Notes under the pieces: model-generated
What the model was told of the DNA's origin: nothing
The model's database searches: none
Seen by the model: the letters and a program-made list of their open reading frames with translations, nothing else
Source: Oscillospiraceae bacterium
GTDB taxonomy: Bacteria; Bacillota; Clostridia; Oscillospirales; CAG-272
Assembly: GCA_015065045.1 (NCBI GenBank)
Contig: SVRB01000052.1
Span: forward strand, 1 to 10,111
Direction of reading: 5' to 3'
Length of the DNA stretch: 10,111 nt
Translations under genes and position numbers: made by a program
Shown: in pieces, positions 1-7,403 of the stretch
Numbering within the stretch: the first letter of the stretch is position 1
Layout: every line of letters begins with the position of its first letter

Positions 1-573
1 TAAGCTCTCGGAATGGTAAATACCGTTAATATATTTTTTCTTATAAGTATTACAAGCCAAACCATCCTTGCCCTCTACCTGAATCTTGGTAGTGTTTTTT
101 GGAATGTTTGTAACGTTAATATTTTCTGTTCGATAAGGGAGCGGTTCGTTTACTGATACATCAAGATAAGTAATCGAATCAACGATAATTTTCATACCAT
201 CAGAAACAGTTGTATCTAAATCATAGTTTAAAACACACGTTTCGTCAATTGAAATGTTTTGTAATTTCAAAACATTTTCAACACTCATCGCTTTTGATGT
301 GTAAACCTTTTCTTCTCCGCCCTTGTCAGATATATAGTACGTAATGTCAGGATATATTTCAGCAATAACAGCATTATTTAGAAAATGTTTAGGTTCTTTT
401 ATAGATAACCCGGTACTATTCAAGGTAATAGAAATCGCCAACAAGCTTCCGATAACCACCATAGCGCAGATATATAGAACAACCTTTTTTGATCTTAAGC
501 TATATATCTTATCTTTTGCAATATTAAGCTTCGAATAAACTTTAAGACCTTTTATATCTTTCTGTAACTGCAT
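1..573 (-). CDS. DUF348/G5-domain membrane-anchored protein (YabE-like), N-terminal part
   Basis: This reading frame of 191 codons stays open to the window edge, so the C-terminus is missing. The ATG at 573-571 follows a strong AAGGAGG site (585-579). Residues 1-30 are Lys-rich and probably cytoplasmic. Residues 31-51 (start VVLYICAMVV) form one membrane segment or uncleaved signal anchor. Residues about 76-131 match the DUF348 pattern: a short strand pair ending KVYTSKAMSVENVL, then ISIDE, then DGMKIIV. Residues about 132-191 look like a G5 domain: PLPYRTENI, then a GKDG turn, then YINGIYHSESL. In the family, DUF348-G5 is usually followed outside the cell by a 3D (MltA-like) or other peptidoglycan hydrolase domain, as in YabE and Rpf-like proteins, which suggests a wall-remodelling role. 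That catalytic part would lie beyond the left edge and cannot be checked. The domain calls are from pattern memory; the catalytic function is inference. Confidence 0.8.
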   Translation of the reverse strand, partial: MQLQKDIKGLKVYSKLNIAKDKIYSLRSKKVVLYICAMVVIGSLLAISITLNSTGLSIKEPKHFLNNAVIAEIYPDITYYISDKGGEEKVYTSKAMSVENVLKLQNISIDETCVLNYDLDTTVSDGMKIIVDSITYLDVSVNEPLPYRTENINVTNIPKNTTKIQVEGKDGLACNTYKKKYINGIYHSESL

Positions 574-638
574 AATCTCCTCCTTGCTTTCTTTCTTGCA
601 ATTCCACCACAATATAAAAAATGGCGTAAAACGGGTGA

Positions 639-667
639 ATTATAGCACATTAAGTTATTTTTGTCAA
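639..667 (-). promoter_or_regulatory. Sigma-A promoter of the DUF348/G5 gene
   Basis: Read on the minus strand, TTGACA (667-662) is followed after exactly 17 bases by TATAAT (644-639). TGC directly before the -10 makes it an extended -10 as well. Both hexamers match consensus fully. The predicted start near 632 leaves a leader of about 60 bases before the ATG at 573, with no obvious structure in it. It is the only good promoter on this strand in the spacer. Confidence 0.85.
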
Positions 668-731
668 CTTTTAACAAGGTAATATTTGGTTTTTTTACCA
701 TATTTAATCACTGTTTTTTAGGTTACAGGGT

Positions 732-748
732 AAATAAAAGTTTTATTT
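732..748. repeat. 17-base perfect dyad, AT-rich
   Basis: AAATAAAA (732-739), a central G (740) and TTTTATTT (741-748) form an exact inverted repeat. It could be an operator for a regulator of feoAB or of the divergent gene, or chance in AT-rich DNA. It resembles no metal-regulator box that I know. Confidence 0.4.
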
Positions 749-968
749 GCTTTAAACAGCACCTTTTTTAACACAACAAATATTAAATTCAATCTTGTAT
801 TTTCTACTTTTTGCACAAACAAATAACAAGCTTTTTATGCTAATTTAACTACAATATATTTGCTTATTTTTTAAAAAACACCCCTTCTGTGCAGACTTAT
901 GCTGTGTATCATATTCTATCGTTTATTCATATTATGGTAAAAAGAAGAATACAATACCATTTTTATTC

Positions 969-974
969 AGGAGA
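969..974 (+). promoter_or_regulatory. Ribosome binding site that fixes the feoA start
   Basis: AGGAGA lies 10 bases before the ATG at 985. The frame is open back to a GTG at 889, but no such site precedes that codon and the extra 32 residues are not FeoA-like. The start at 985 is therefore preferred. Confidence 0.7.
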
Positions 975-984
975 CACAAAGCAT

Positions 985-1212
985 ATGACAACAAGAACAT
1001 TAGATGAATTATCAATCGGCTCAAGGAGCATTATTGTTGGCATAAAAGCAAATGCACCTACAAAACGAAGACTACAAGATCTCGGGTTTATAAAAGGCGC
1101 ATTTGTAGAATCTCTCTTTCGCAGTCCGCTGGGAGACCCTACAGCCTATAAAATAAAAGGAACGACTATCGCCCTGCGACATGAAGAGGCTAATAAGATT
1201 TTAATCGAATAA
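985..1212 (+). CDS. feoA: FeoA, ferrous iron transport accessory protein
   Basis: A 75-residue cytoplasmic protein of the usual FeoA length, with an SH3-like beta-barrel fold. Family hallmarks are visible: the N-terminal strand with LDELSIGSR, then RRLQDLGFIKGAFVE, then SPLGDPTAYKIKGTTIALR, ending in the helix HEEANKILIE. FeoA is thought to bind FeoB and modulate its GTP-dependent Fe2+ uptake; it is not itself a transporter. The gene lies 24 bases before feoB on the same strand, with no terminator between, so the two are almost certainly co-transcribed. The ATG at 985 is chosen because of the AGGAGA site at 969-974. No feoC and no second feoA are present nearby. Identification is confident from the motifs and from the adjacent feoB. 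Confidence 0.93.
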   Translation: MTTRTLDELSIGSRSIIVGIKANAPTKRRLQDLGFIKGAFVESLFRSPLGDPTAYKIKGTTIALRHEEANKILIE

Positions 1213-1236
1213 CAAAACAAGAAAAAGAGGTACAAC

Positions 1237-3264
1237 ATGGGATTAACAAGAACATCCGTCGGAATCGAAACAATTACCGAAATTAAAAATATAAGTAAAA
1301 CCAATAATCAAAAAATTGTCGCTCTGATAGGCAATCCGAACGTTGGAAAAAGCTCAATTTTTAACACCCTTACAGGAATGCACCAGCATACGGGAAATTG
1401 GCCCGGAAAAACTGTTAAGATCGCTATCGGCAGCCGCAAATATAATAATACTGAATACGTCTTTGTCGATCTTCCCGGATGCTATTCTTTATCACCGAAT
1501 TCGCCTGAAGAAATTGTATCGAGAGACTTTATATATACACAAAAATCAGACGTTACGGTCGTTGTATGTGACGCAACCTCATTAGAAAGAAATTTAAATT
1601 TAGTTCTGCAAATCAAGGAGATAACCGATAACGTAATAGTATGTCTGAACCTAATGGACGAAGCACATAAGAAAAAAATACACATAGATATAAATAAGCT
1701 TTCTAAACTACTTCGTTGTCCTGTCATAGGAACTGTAGCGCACAAAAAAGAAAAGGTATTAAGGCTAATCGAAGTTATAGAATCTTACGTTAAAGAACCG
1801 GATGATGATTTTGAACCACTGATCACATATCCAGAACATATCGAGAAAATATTAAGTACATTGATGTCTGAGCAGGAAACAAAAAAATCAAAAAGCAGAG
1901 CCGATTTCTTACAGGCTCTTACAATAAATTCAATAAATCTTCCGCTTGAAGAACACAATCTGATTCTTGATGACATATCCAAAACCATATCCGAAAAAGC
2001 ACATATCATAAGCAAGGAATGTGTACACAAATATTCGAAAAACAATGATGCTGATTTAAAAATCGACAAAATTCTTACAGGAAAAATATTCGGCTTTGCA
2101 TCCATGTTACTGTTGTTGTTCTTTATATTTTGGATAACGATATCGGGCGCAAACTACCCGTCGAATTTACTTAGTTCACTCTTTACGTCATTGGAAGAAC
2201 CTCTATACAGCTTTCTAAAACACATTAAAATACCGGTTATTGTATGTGAAATGTTAGTGTACGGTGTATACCATATACTGACCTGGATAGTCTCTGTAAT
2301 GCTTCCACCGATGGCTATATTTTTTCCATTATTCACGTTACTTGAGGACGTTGGATATCTGCCCAGAATTGCATTTAACCTTGACAAATGTTTTAAAAAT
2401 TGCTCTGCCTGCGGCAAGCAAGCGCTTACTATGTGTATGGGATTTGGATGTAATTCGGCAGGTGTTGTTGGATGCAGGATAATCAATTCACCAAGAGAAA
2501 GATTGATTGCGATTTTAACAAACAGCTTTGTTCCTTGTAACGGAAGATTTCCTGCAATTATTGCGTTGATAACAATGTTTTTTGTAAGCGGTACTGGAAC
2601 TTTTTTGCAGAATTTTATGTCCGCTCTATATCTTTCCCTATTTATCTTGCTCGGTATATCAGCCACGCTGTTTGCATCAAAACTCTTATCAAAAACATTT
2701 CTTAAAGGAATCCCATCAACGTTCACACTCGAGCTTCCACCGTACAGAAAGCCACAAATATCAAAAATTATAGTTCACTCTATATTCGACAGAACATTGT
2801 TCGTCTTGTACAGAGCTATAATTATCGCAGCTCCTGCAGGCCTTTTAATATGGCTGTTAGCAAATATACAGATCAATAATTTAGCAATTCTAAGCTACAT
2901 CTCAGCCTTTTTTGACCCAATCGGAAAAATGATGGGACTTGACGGCATCATAATCACAGCATTTATACTCGGATTTCCTGCCAACGAAATAGTTTTACCA
3001 TTGATAATTATGATGTATTTGCAAAACGGCATACTGTATGATATATCAAATCTATCGGATATAAGAAATATATTGATTACAAACGGATGGACCAACGTCA
3101 CAGCTATAAACACAATAATATTTATGCTTTTTCATTGGCCGTGCTCAACTACCTGTCTTACAATAAGATCAGAAACGAAATCGTGGAAGTGGACGCTTTT
3201 ATCAATAGCACTTCCCTCTTTGTTTGGCGTTTTGCTTTGCATAGCTATCAATATCATATTCTAA
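1237..3264 (+). CDS. feoB: FeoB, Fe2+ transporter with N-terminal GTPase domain
   Basis: A 675-residue inner-membrane protein that imports Fe2+. The cytoplasmic G domain shows G1 GNPNVGKSS (32-40), G2 region GNWPGKTV (53-60), G3 DLPG (78-81), G4 NLMD (138-141) and a likely G5 near 166-170. A helical spacer follows to about residue 280, then a multi-span membrane part starting near 284. The first Gate region holds GFGCNSAGVVGC (C405) and VPCNGRFP (C434), the second GLDGIIITAFILGFPANE, and the C-terminal span holds FHWPCSTTC (C636). Cysteines at such positions are implicated in the FeoB pore. CGKQALTMCMGFGCNSAGV and the 25-residue N-terminal extension fit the short FeoB clade common in Clostridia, not the E. 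coli type. No FeoC-like tail is present. The ATG has GAGG at 1227-1230. Transcription should end at the hairpin 3271-3315. Confidence 0.96.
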   Translation: MGLTRTSVGIETITEIKNISKTNNQKIVALIGNPNVGKSSIFNTLTGMHQHTGNWPGKTVKIAIGSRKYNNTEYVFVDLPGCYSLSPNSPEEIVSRDFIYTQKSDVTVVVCDATSLERNLNLVLQIKEITDNVIVCLNLMDEAHKKKIHIDINKLSKLLRCPVIGTVAHKKEKVLRLIEVIESYVKEPDDDFEPLITYPEHIEKILSTLMSEQETKKSKSRADFLQALTINSINLPLEEHNLILDDISKTISEKAHIISKECVHKYSKNNDADLKIDKILTGKIFGFASMLLLLFFIFWITISGANYPSNLLSSLFTSLEEPLYSFLKHIKIPVIVCEMLVYGVYHILTWIVSVMLPPMAIFFPLFTLLEDVGYLPRIAFNLDKCFKNCSACGKQALTMCMGFGCNSAGVVGCRIINSPRERLIAILTNSFVPCNGRFPAIIALITMFFVSGTGTFLQNFMSALYLSLFILLGISATLFASKLLSKTFLKGIPSTFTLELPPYRKPQISKIIVHSIFDRTLFVLYRAIIIAAPAGLLIWLLANIQINNLAILSYISAFFDPIGKMMGLDGIIITAFILGFPANEIVLPLIIMMYLQNGILYDISNLSDIRNILITNGWTNVTAINTIIFMLFHWPCSTTCLTIRSETKSWKWTLLSIALPSLFGVLLCIAINIIF

Positions 3265-3267
3265 ATC

Positions 3268-3318
3268 AAAAAAAGAGAGAGCATTTCGGTATACTTCCGA
3301 ACTGTTCTCTCTTTTCAT
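3268..3318. terminator. Bidirectional intrinsic terminator between feoB and the minus-strand operon
   Basis: AAAAGAGAGA (3271-3280) pairs perfectly with TCTCTCTTTT (3306-3315). The helix continues inward through G-T, C-G and A-T pairs, a T/C mismatch, and TTCGG/CCGAA (3285-3289 with 3297-3301), with a 7-base loop. On the plus strand the stem runs into TTTTCATTT just after feoB. On the minus strand it ends in seven T (3274-3268), the stronger U-tract. The hairpin therefore suits both convergent units: feoAB ends 7 bases before its stem and the small membrane protein gene about 70 bases away. Confidence 0.85.
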
Positions 3319-3384
3319 TTATATGCGTAACTCTAAACACTTAAGTTTAATAATCAGCCTAAAATTATATTTAGATTTAATTTA

Positions 3385-3612
3385 TCAACTAGTAAATATA
3401 TAAATCAAAATCCATACTGTAATAACTAAAAATACTATCGTAATACTGGCAATAGCACACTTTTTGTCATTATCATAATTTCGAAGTTCCATTTTAAACA
3501 TTTTCACATCTGTTTTTTTATCAAAATCATATATCCATGAAACAACCTTACAAAGTATTATATATAGTATTATAGCAAGAATAGTTACTACAAACGCACC
3601 AATAATTTTCAC
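3385..3612 (-). CDS. Small two-helix membrane protein, unknown function
   Basis: I do not recognise this 75-residue protein. It has two strongly hydrophobic segments, about residues 3-27 (GAFVVTILAIILYIILCKVV) and 53-73 (ASITIVFLVITVWILIYIF). They are joined by a charged loop of some 25 residues with many Lys, Asp and Glu (start DFDKKTDVKMF). It would sit in the membrane as a helical hairpin with both ends on the same side. The start is GTG (3612-3610), supported by GAGG at 3623-3620 with 6-7 bases spacing; no upstream ATG fits. It lies 56 bases after dut with no terminator between, so it is probably the last gene of the rlmL-topB-dut operon. The function cannot be told from context, because the other genes concern nucleic acids. 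The site, the position and the membrane pattern favour a real gene over chance. Confidence 0.6.
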   Translation of the reverse strand: MKIIGAFVVTILAIILYIILCKVVSWIYDFDKKTDVKMFKMELRNYDNDKKCAIASITIVFLVITVWILIYIFTS

Positions 3613-3619
3613 AATTAAA

Positions 3620-3623
3620 CCTC
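3620..3623 (-). promoter_or_regulatory. Ribosome binding site for the GTG-started small gene
   Basis: GAGG on the minus strand, 7 bases before GTG at 3612-3610. It supports both the reality of this short gene and its non-ATG start. Confidence 0.5.
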
Positions 3624-3668
3624 AGAAAATCATTTAACTCTTTGTTTTATTAAAGTGTAACTGTTTGT

Positions 3669-4106
3669 TTATTTTGAACCGGTTGAGCCAAAGCCGCCTG
3701 CTCCTCTTTCTGTATCTGTTAATTCATCTGACAAGACAAATTCAGCCTTCAAAAATGGAGTTATAACAAACTGAGCAATTCTTTCTCCGTTTGAAATTGT
3801 CTGTGCAACCGAGCCGTGATTATGAAGTGCAACCATAACTTCGCCTCTGTAATCCGAGTCAACAACTCCAACCTTGTTAGCAGGAGCAAGTCCTTTTTTG
3901 CTTGCAAGACCACTTCTCGCGTATATAAGACCTGCATAGCCTTCGGGAACCTCTACTGAAATACCTGTATGTATTAAAATAGTCTCTTGAGGGTTGATGG
4001 TCACATCATTTTCGCAAAGAGCATACAAATCAGCTCCTGCAGAAAACTCGGTACCATATGTAGGGATAATTGCATTTTCGTTTAATTTCTTAATCTTTAC
4101 GTTCAT
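3669..4106 (-). CDS. dut: dUTPase (deoxyuridine 5'-triphosphate nucleotidohydrolase)
   Basis: A 145-residue trimeric-type dUTPase that hydrolyses dUTP to dUMP and pyrophosphate. This keeps uracil out of DNA and supplies dUMP for thymidylate synthesis. All five family motifs are present: motif 1 AGADLYA (23-29), motif 2 ARSGLASKKGL (63-73), motif 3 from N77 with GVVDSDYRGE (80-89; D83 is the expected water-activating Asp and Y86 the sugar-stacking residue), motif 4 NGERIAQFVI (106-115), and motif 5 RGAGGFGSTG (134-143), the flexible C-terminal arm with F139. The length is typical. The start has AAGGAG about 8 bases upstream. It lies 25 bases after the topB-like gene and is clearly in the same operon. 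The product is cytosolic. Confidence 0.97.
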   Translation of the reverse strand: MNVKIKKLNENAIIPTYGTEFSAGADLYALCENDVTINPQETILIHTGISVEVPEGYAGLIYARSGLASKKGLAPANKVGVVDSDYRGEVMVALHNHGSVAQTISNGERIAQFVITPFLKAEFVLSDELTDTERGAGGFGSTGSK

Positions 4107-4131
4107 ACATCATTCTCCTTATAATCATATA

Positions 4132-6225
4132 TTAAAATCTGAATTTAACGTTGCCATCTTCAAGATACAAAACAGCATCAAAGCTTTTATTGTTTTTTGA
4201 TATAAAACCGTTGATCTTATCGGTTGCGCCCTCAGCAAGAAGTTTTTTTACGTTAGAAACCGATATTATCCTACCGCATATTTTGAGGTTAATTGAAAAT
4301 TTACAGCCACTTGTCTTATATCCCTTACAGCCGTAGCCGAATTTCGTTCTGATAACATCCTCTCCGCATAGAGGACATTTACCGACGACATCTCCGAAAA
4401 AGCCATAATCTGTATCATTAGAAATTGAGGCCTCTTTCTTTTCAAAAACTCGTTCTATTTCAGCAATCGCAAGATATACGCTCTCATCAACCGACATCTC
4501 GTTTTTATATACCTTTTTCAGCGCCTTGCCGAGTTCCGACGTCCTATACTTATCCATAGATATATTCATCATAGATAACGATTCTATCAGATATTCACCA
4601 CCCGGCAGGATCGTATATACGTCTTTTTTCAAATCAATATATCCGCTTTTGCGCGCATTATCGATTATTCCCGTACGAGTAGCCTCTGTACCTAATTCAA
4701 GACCTTCAAATATAGCTCTGTATTCTTCCTCGTCACTTTCGTTTTCGATGTTGCTTTTATCTTCTCTGAAAGGATTCTTAAGATAGTTGTTTAACGTCTC
4801 TATCGTATAGTGTTTCGGGGGTGTGGTTTCCTTTTCGACAGGCTTAAAATCTATTTCAACCTTATCTCCCGACTTTAAAGGCGGCAAAAGCTTGTCCTTT
4901 TTGGTATAATCATCAAACTTAGTCCATCCTTTTTCGAGCATAGTTACGCCCTTTAGCGTAAATCTTTCATAATCGCCTACAGCAATTTCAATCTCAGCTC
5001 GGTTTACCAAACATTCATCCGAACAAAATACTGCAACAAATCTTCTGAATACAGCTGAATAAACCTGCATTTCAGCCTCACTGAGCTTTGATTTATCAGG
5101 TATCTTATAAGTAGGCGTAAGCGCAGAGTGTGATTCGATTTTCTTATCATCAAATATCGTCTTCTTATCCTTAAAGGCAACGGGATATCCCATTTTTTCG
5201 ATATTTTCGATTATCTCCTCAATTCTGCTCTTCTCGGCAGTTGCTAAATATTCCGAGTTGGTTCTTGGGTACGTAACGTATCCCTCTTCATACAGCTTTT
5301 GAAGTATAGCAAGGCTTGTTTCCATTGGCATTTTATACTTTTTACCAAGAAAATTTTGCAGCTTTGTGAGTGAATAAAGTTTACCGGGTGATACAGTTTC
5401 AAGTTTTTTCTTAACAGAAACAACATATGCGCCGGCATCATTATATTTCTTGCACAACGAATCAGCTTCCAAATATTTTTCCTTTGAAAACTTCTCTTTG
5501 CTGACAAGCTCTACTTCTTCCCCGTTTGTTTTCTCGTGGCTCTGAATAGAATAATATTTTTCAGGCGTAAAATTTCTGATCGCCATATCTCTATCATATA
5601 TCGCCTTAACAATAGGAACTATTACTCGACCAACGCGCAAAAGTGTTCCGCTCTTAAGAGTAGCGTATCTTGTTAGGTTTACCCCATAAAGCCAGTCTAT
5701 ATACGTCCTCGCGTAACCTTCGTTAGCTAAATTGTCATAGTATGACTCATCCTTCATCTCATCAAGCCCTTTTAGTATAGTCTGCTTGGTTTGATCGGGA
5801 AGCCAGAGTCTTTTCAGTGGTTTATCGGTATCTAAGGCTCTGTCAACGCATATTCTGACGATTATTTCTCCCTCGCGATCAGAGTCTCCCGCGTTTACGA
5901 TCGTGTCAACATCAGGTCTGTTACACAAAAATTTTATAATGTTAAACTGTTTTTCAATCCCTTTATCCACAGTCTTATCGGGATTTCTTTTTAAGCAATA
6001 TTTAAATCTGTCGGGAAAGCAAGGAATATTGCTGAGACTCCAATGCTTCTGTCCATCGGGCAGAGGCGAATAATCCTCTATATCTGCCAACGTAAACAAA
6101 TGACCAAAAGCCCACGTTACTATATAATCCTTACCTTCATAGTAACCGTCTCTTTTGTCCATCTTCCCAATCGCCGTAACAATATTTCTGCCAAGGCTTG
6201 GTTTTTCGGCTATTATTAGTTTCAA
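4132..6225 (-). CDS. topB: Type IA DNA topoisomerase (topoisomerase III-like)
   Basis: A 697-residue type IA topoisomerase that breaks one DNA strand through a 5'-phosphotyrosine link and passes the other through, for decatenation and resolution of recombination intermediates. The Toprim domain is at the N-terminus: E7 in IIAEKPSLG and D114/D116/E118 in AGDSDREGE, which bind Mg2+. The catalytic Tyr is Y319 in GYVTYPRTNSEYL. A four-cysteine zinc finger lies at C617, C620, C633 and C641 (CPLCG, GYGCKG, SGCKF), then the usual C-terminal block with a FISK turn and final VKFRF. Two normally conserved spots differ: PRTNS in place of PRTDS, and GRVIVPIV (199-206) in place of GRVQTP. Both are probably traits of a clostridial clade. 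The start is TTG with an AGAGGT site; no ATG would keep the first Toprim strand. It begins 15 bases after rlmL. Confidence 0.93.
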   Translation of the reverse strand: MKLIIAEKPSLGRNIVTAIGKMDKRDGYYEGKDYIVTWAFGHLFTLADIEDYSPLPDGQKHWSLSNIPCFPDRFKYCLKRNPDKTVDKGIEKQFNIIKFLCNRPDVDTIVNAGDSDREGEIIVRICVDRALDTDKPLKRLWLPDQTKQTILKGLDEMKDESYYDNLANEGYARTYIDWLYGVNLTRYATLKSGTLLRVGRVIVPIVKAIYDRDMAIRNFTPEKYYSIQSHEKTNGEEVELVSKEKFSKEKYLEADSLCKKYNDAGAYVVSVKKKLETVSPGKLYSLTKLQNFLGKKYKMPMETSLAILQKLYEEGYVTYPRTNSEYLATAEKSRIEEIIENIEKMGYPVAFKDKKTIFDDKKIESHSALTPTYKIPDKSKLSEAEMQVYSAVFRRFVAVFCSDECLVNRAEIEIAVGDYERFTLKGVTMLEKGWTKFDDYTKKDKLLPPLKSGDKVEIDFKPVEKETTPPKHYTIETLNNYLKNPFREDKSNIENESDEEEYRAIFEGLELGTEATRTGIIDNARKSGYIDLKKDVYTILPGGEYLIESLSMMNISMDKYRTSELGKALKKVYKNEMSVDESVYLAIAEIERVFEKKEASISNDTDYGFFGDVVGKCPLCGEDVIRTKFGYGCKGYKTSGCKFSINLKICGRIISVSNVKKLLAEGATDKINGFISKNNKSFDAVLYLEDGNVKFRF

Positions 6226-6233
6226 GATAAATT

Positions 6234-6239
6234 ACCTCT
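6234..6239 (-). promoter_or_regulatory. Ribosome binding site that fixes the TTG start of topB
   Basis: AGAGGT on the minus strand, 8 bases before TTG (6225-6223) and directly after the rlmL stop (6243-6241). The N-terminal Toprim motif KLIIAEKPS begins right at this TTG, so it must be the start. Confidence 0.75.
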
Positions 6240-6240
6240 T

Positions 6241-7371
6241 TTAGTTTTTCGGCTTAAAGAACTGATAATAGTTGCATCTGATCATACCGTTATAAAGACG
6301 TCTGATCTTGTCAGCTCTTCTGCCATATCTCTTCTCAAACTCTTCATCGTTTGTCAAGATATAGATCTGCCATCTGTCTAACGCAGAGAAAGCCTTGCCC
6401 ATATCTGTATATAGCTTAAACACGGAATCAGCATCGGATAATCTCTCACCATAAGGAGGATTACATACTACAGTTCCCCTTCTGCCCTCTGTTTTTATAT
6501 CAAGAGCATCCATTTCAAAGCATTCTATATACTTGTCCATTCCGGCTTTTTTAATGTTTTGTTTTGCTATTTTGAGAACTGCAGGATCAATATCACTCGC
6601 GTAACATCTGAACGAAGTATCTTCTTTTATATTAGAAATAGCCTCTTCGCGAGCTTTAACCCAGATTTCACTCGGAATGTTTGAAAATTTTTCGGATATA
6701 AAGCTATTGTTGATATTAGGTGCAGTGTTAGTCATTATAAGAGCAGCCTCAATCGGAATCGTGGCCGAACCACAGAAAGGATCCCAGAACAAAACGTCTT
6801 CACGCGGACGTGAGATCTTCGCCATAGCAGCCGCAAGCGTTTCTCTTATAGGCGCGCCGCCTGACATAGCTCTGTAGCCTCTCTTATGAAGAGCAACCCC
6901 CGATATATCTATCATAAGCGTTACTTTATCATTAAATATGAAAAACTCTATCTGTTTCTTTATGCCGGTTTCGTCAAACCAGTTTATTTTATGCTTTAAT
7001 TTTAATCTTTCAACAACAGCCTTTTTAACTATTTTCTGGCAGTCGGGAATAGAAAAAAGCTTAGACTTGATGGAGTGTCCCTTTACGGGAAATTCGTCTG
7101 TTTTGTCTATCCATTCTTCCCAAGCAATATTCTTAGTACCATCAAAAAGCTCGGTAAAGGTTTTTGCATAAAAAGAACCTAATTTTAAATATAATCTTTC
7201 GCAATATCTGAAATTGATATTACATCTCGCAAAAGCAGATACATCACCCTCAAAAGTAACTCTGCCATCTATAGTTTCAAGTCTTTTATACCCTAACTGA
7301 TCAATCTCTTCGCCAACAAGCTTTTCAAGTCCAAAAAGACAGGTTGCGACAAATTCAAATTTGTTATTCAT
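6241..7371 (-). CDS. rlmL: THUMP-domain 23S rRNA guanine-N2 methyltransferase family protein (RlmL/YpsC-like)
   Basis: A 376-residue SAM-dependent RNA methyltransferase. Residues about 1-45 form the ferredoxin-like start (FVATCLFGLEKLVGEEI) and about 45-157 the THUMP RNA-binding domain. ALHKRGYR (160-167) is the linker typical of this family. The Rossmann-like UPF0020 domain follows, with SAM motif I WDPFCGSATIPIEAA (196-210), ASDIDP (258-263) and catalytic motif NPPYGERL (304-311). The size equals the RlmL half of the E. coli RlmKL fusion and the stand-alone B. subtilis YpsC; the RlmK half is absent. By homology it would make m2G in 23S rRNA, but the exact base is inferred. ATG at 7371 has GGAG (7382-7379) 7 bases away and a consensus promoter at 7404-7432. 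It is the first gene of the minus-strand operon. Confidence 0.92.
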   Translation of the reverse strand: MNNKFEFVATCLFGLEKLVGEEIDQLGYKRLETIDGRVTFEGDVSAFARCNINFRYCERLYLKLGSFYAKTFTELFDGTKNIAWEEWIDKTDEFPVKGHSIKSKLFSIPDCQKIVKKAVVERLKLKHKINWFDETGIKKQIEFFIFNDKVTLMIDISGVALHKRGYRAMSGGAPIRETLAAAMAKISRPREDVLFWDPFCGSATIPIEAALIMTNTAPNINNSFISEKFSNIPSEIWVKAREEAISNIKEDTSFRCYASDIDPAVLKIAKQNIKKAGMDKYIECFEMDALDIKTEGRRGTVVCNPPYGERLSDADSVFKLYTDMGKAFSALDRWQIYILTNDEEFEKRYGRRADKIRRLYNGMIRCNYYQFFKPKN

Positions 7372-7403
7372 CTATGTACTCCATATCATATCTATTAAGA
7401 TAA

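Larger units (their letters stand above)
668..984. other. AT-rich divergent spacer upstream of feoA
   Basis: About 320 bases without a convincing gene. It has many A and T runs and one 17-base dyad (732-748, listed separately). I found no good sigma-A promoter for feoAB. TACAAT (850-855) is a fair -10 but has no matching -35 at 16-18 bases, and TATATT (855-860) has only a poor -35 (TTTTTA, 832-837). No clear Fur box (GATAATGATAATCATTATC type) is visible. A TTAGGTTA stretch (718-725) equals half of a DtxR/IdeR-type site but lacks the other half. No riboswitch was recognised. Confidence 0.6.

Noticed and set aside
344..538. Plus-strand frame of 64 codons
   Set aside because: It is antisense to the DUF348/G5 gene, which has real domains, a promoter and a ribosome binding site.
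661..689. Plus-strand promoter TTGTCA-17-TATTTG for feoAB
   Set aside because: The -10 is poor, it overlaps the strong divergent -35, and it would give a leader of about 290 bases.
718..725. TTAGGTTA as a DtxR/IdeR-type operator
   Set aside because: Only one half-site matches; the second half (CTAACCTAA) is absent.
889..984. Upstream extension of feoA from a GTG at 889
   Set aside because: The 32 extra residues are not FeoA-like, and the AGGAGA site fits the ATG at 985.
2154..2726. Minus-strand frame of 190 codons inside feoB
   Set aside because: It is a shadow of feoB with no recognisable domain; feoB motifs run through the same bases.
3087..3344. Plus-strand frame overlapping the feoB end and the terminator
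   Set aside because: It lies in another frame of feoB and continues through the terminator hairpin, and it has no family motif.
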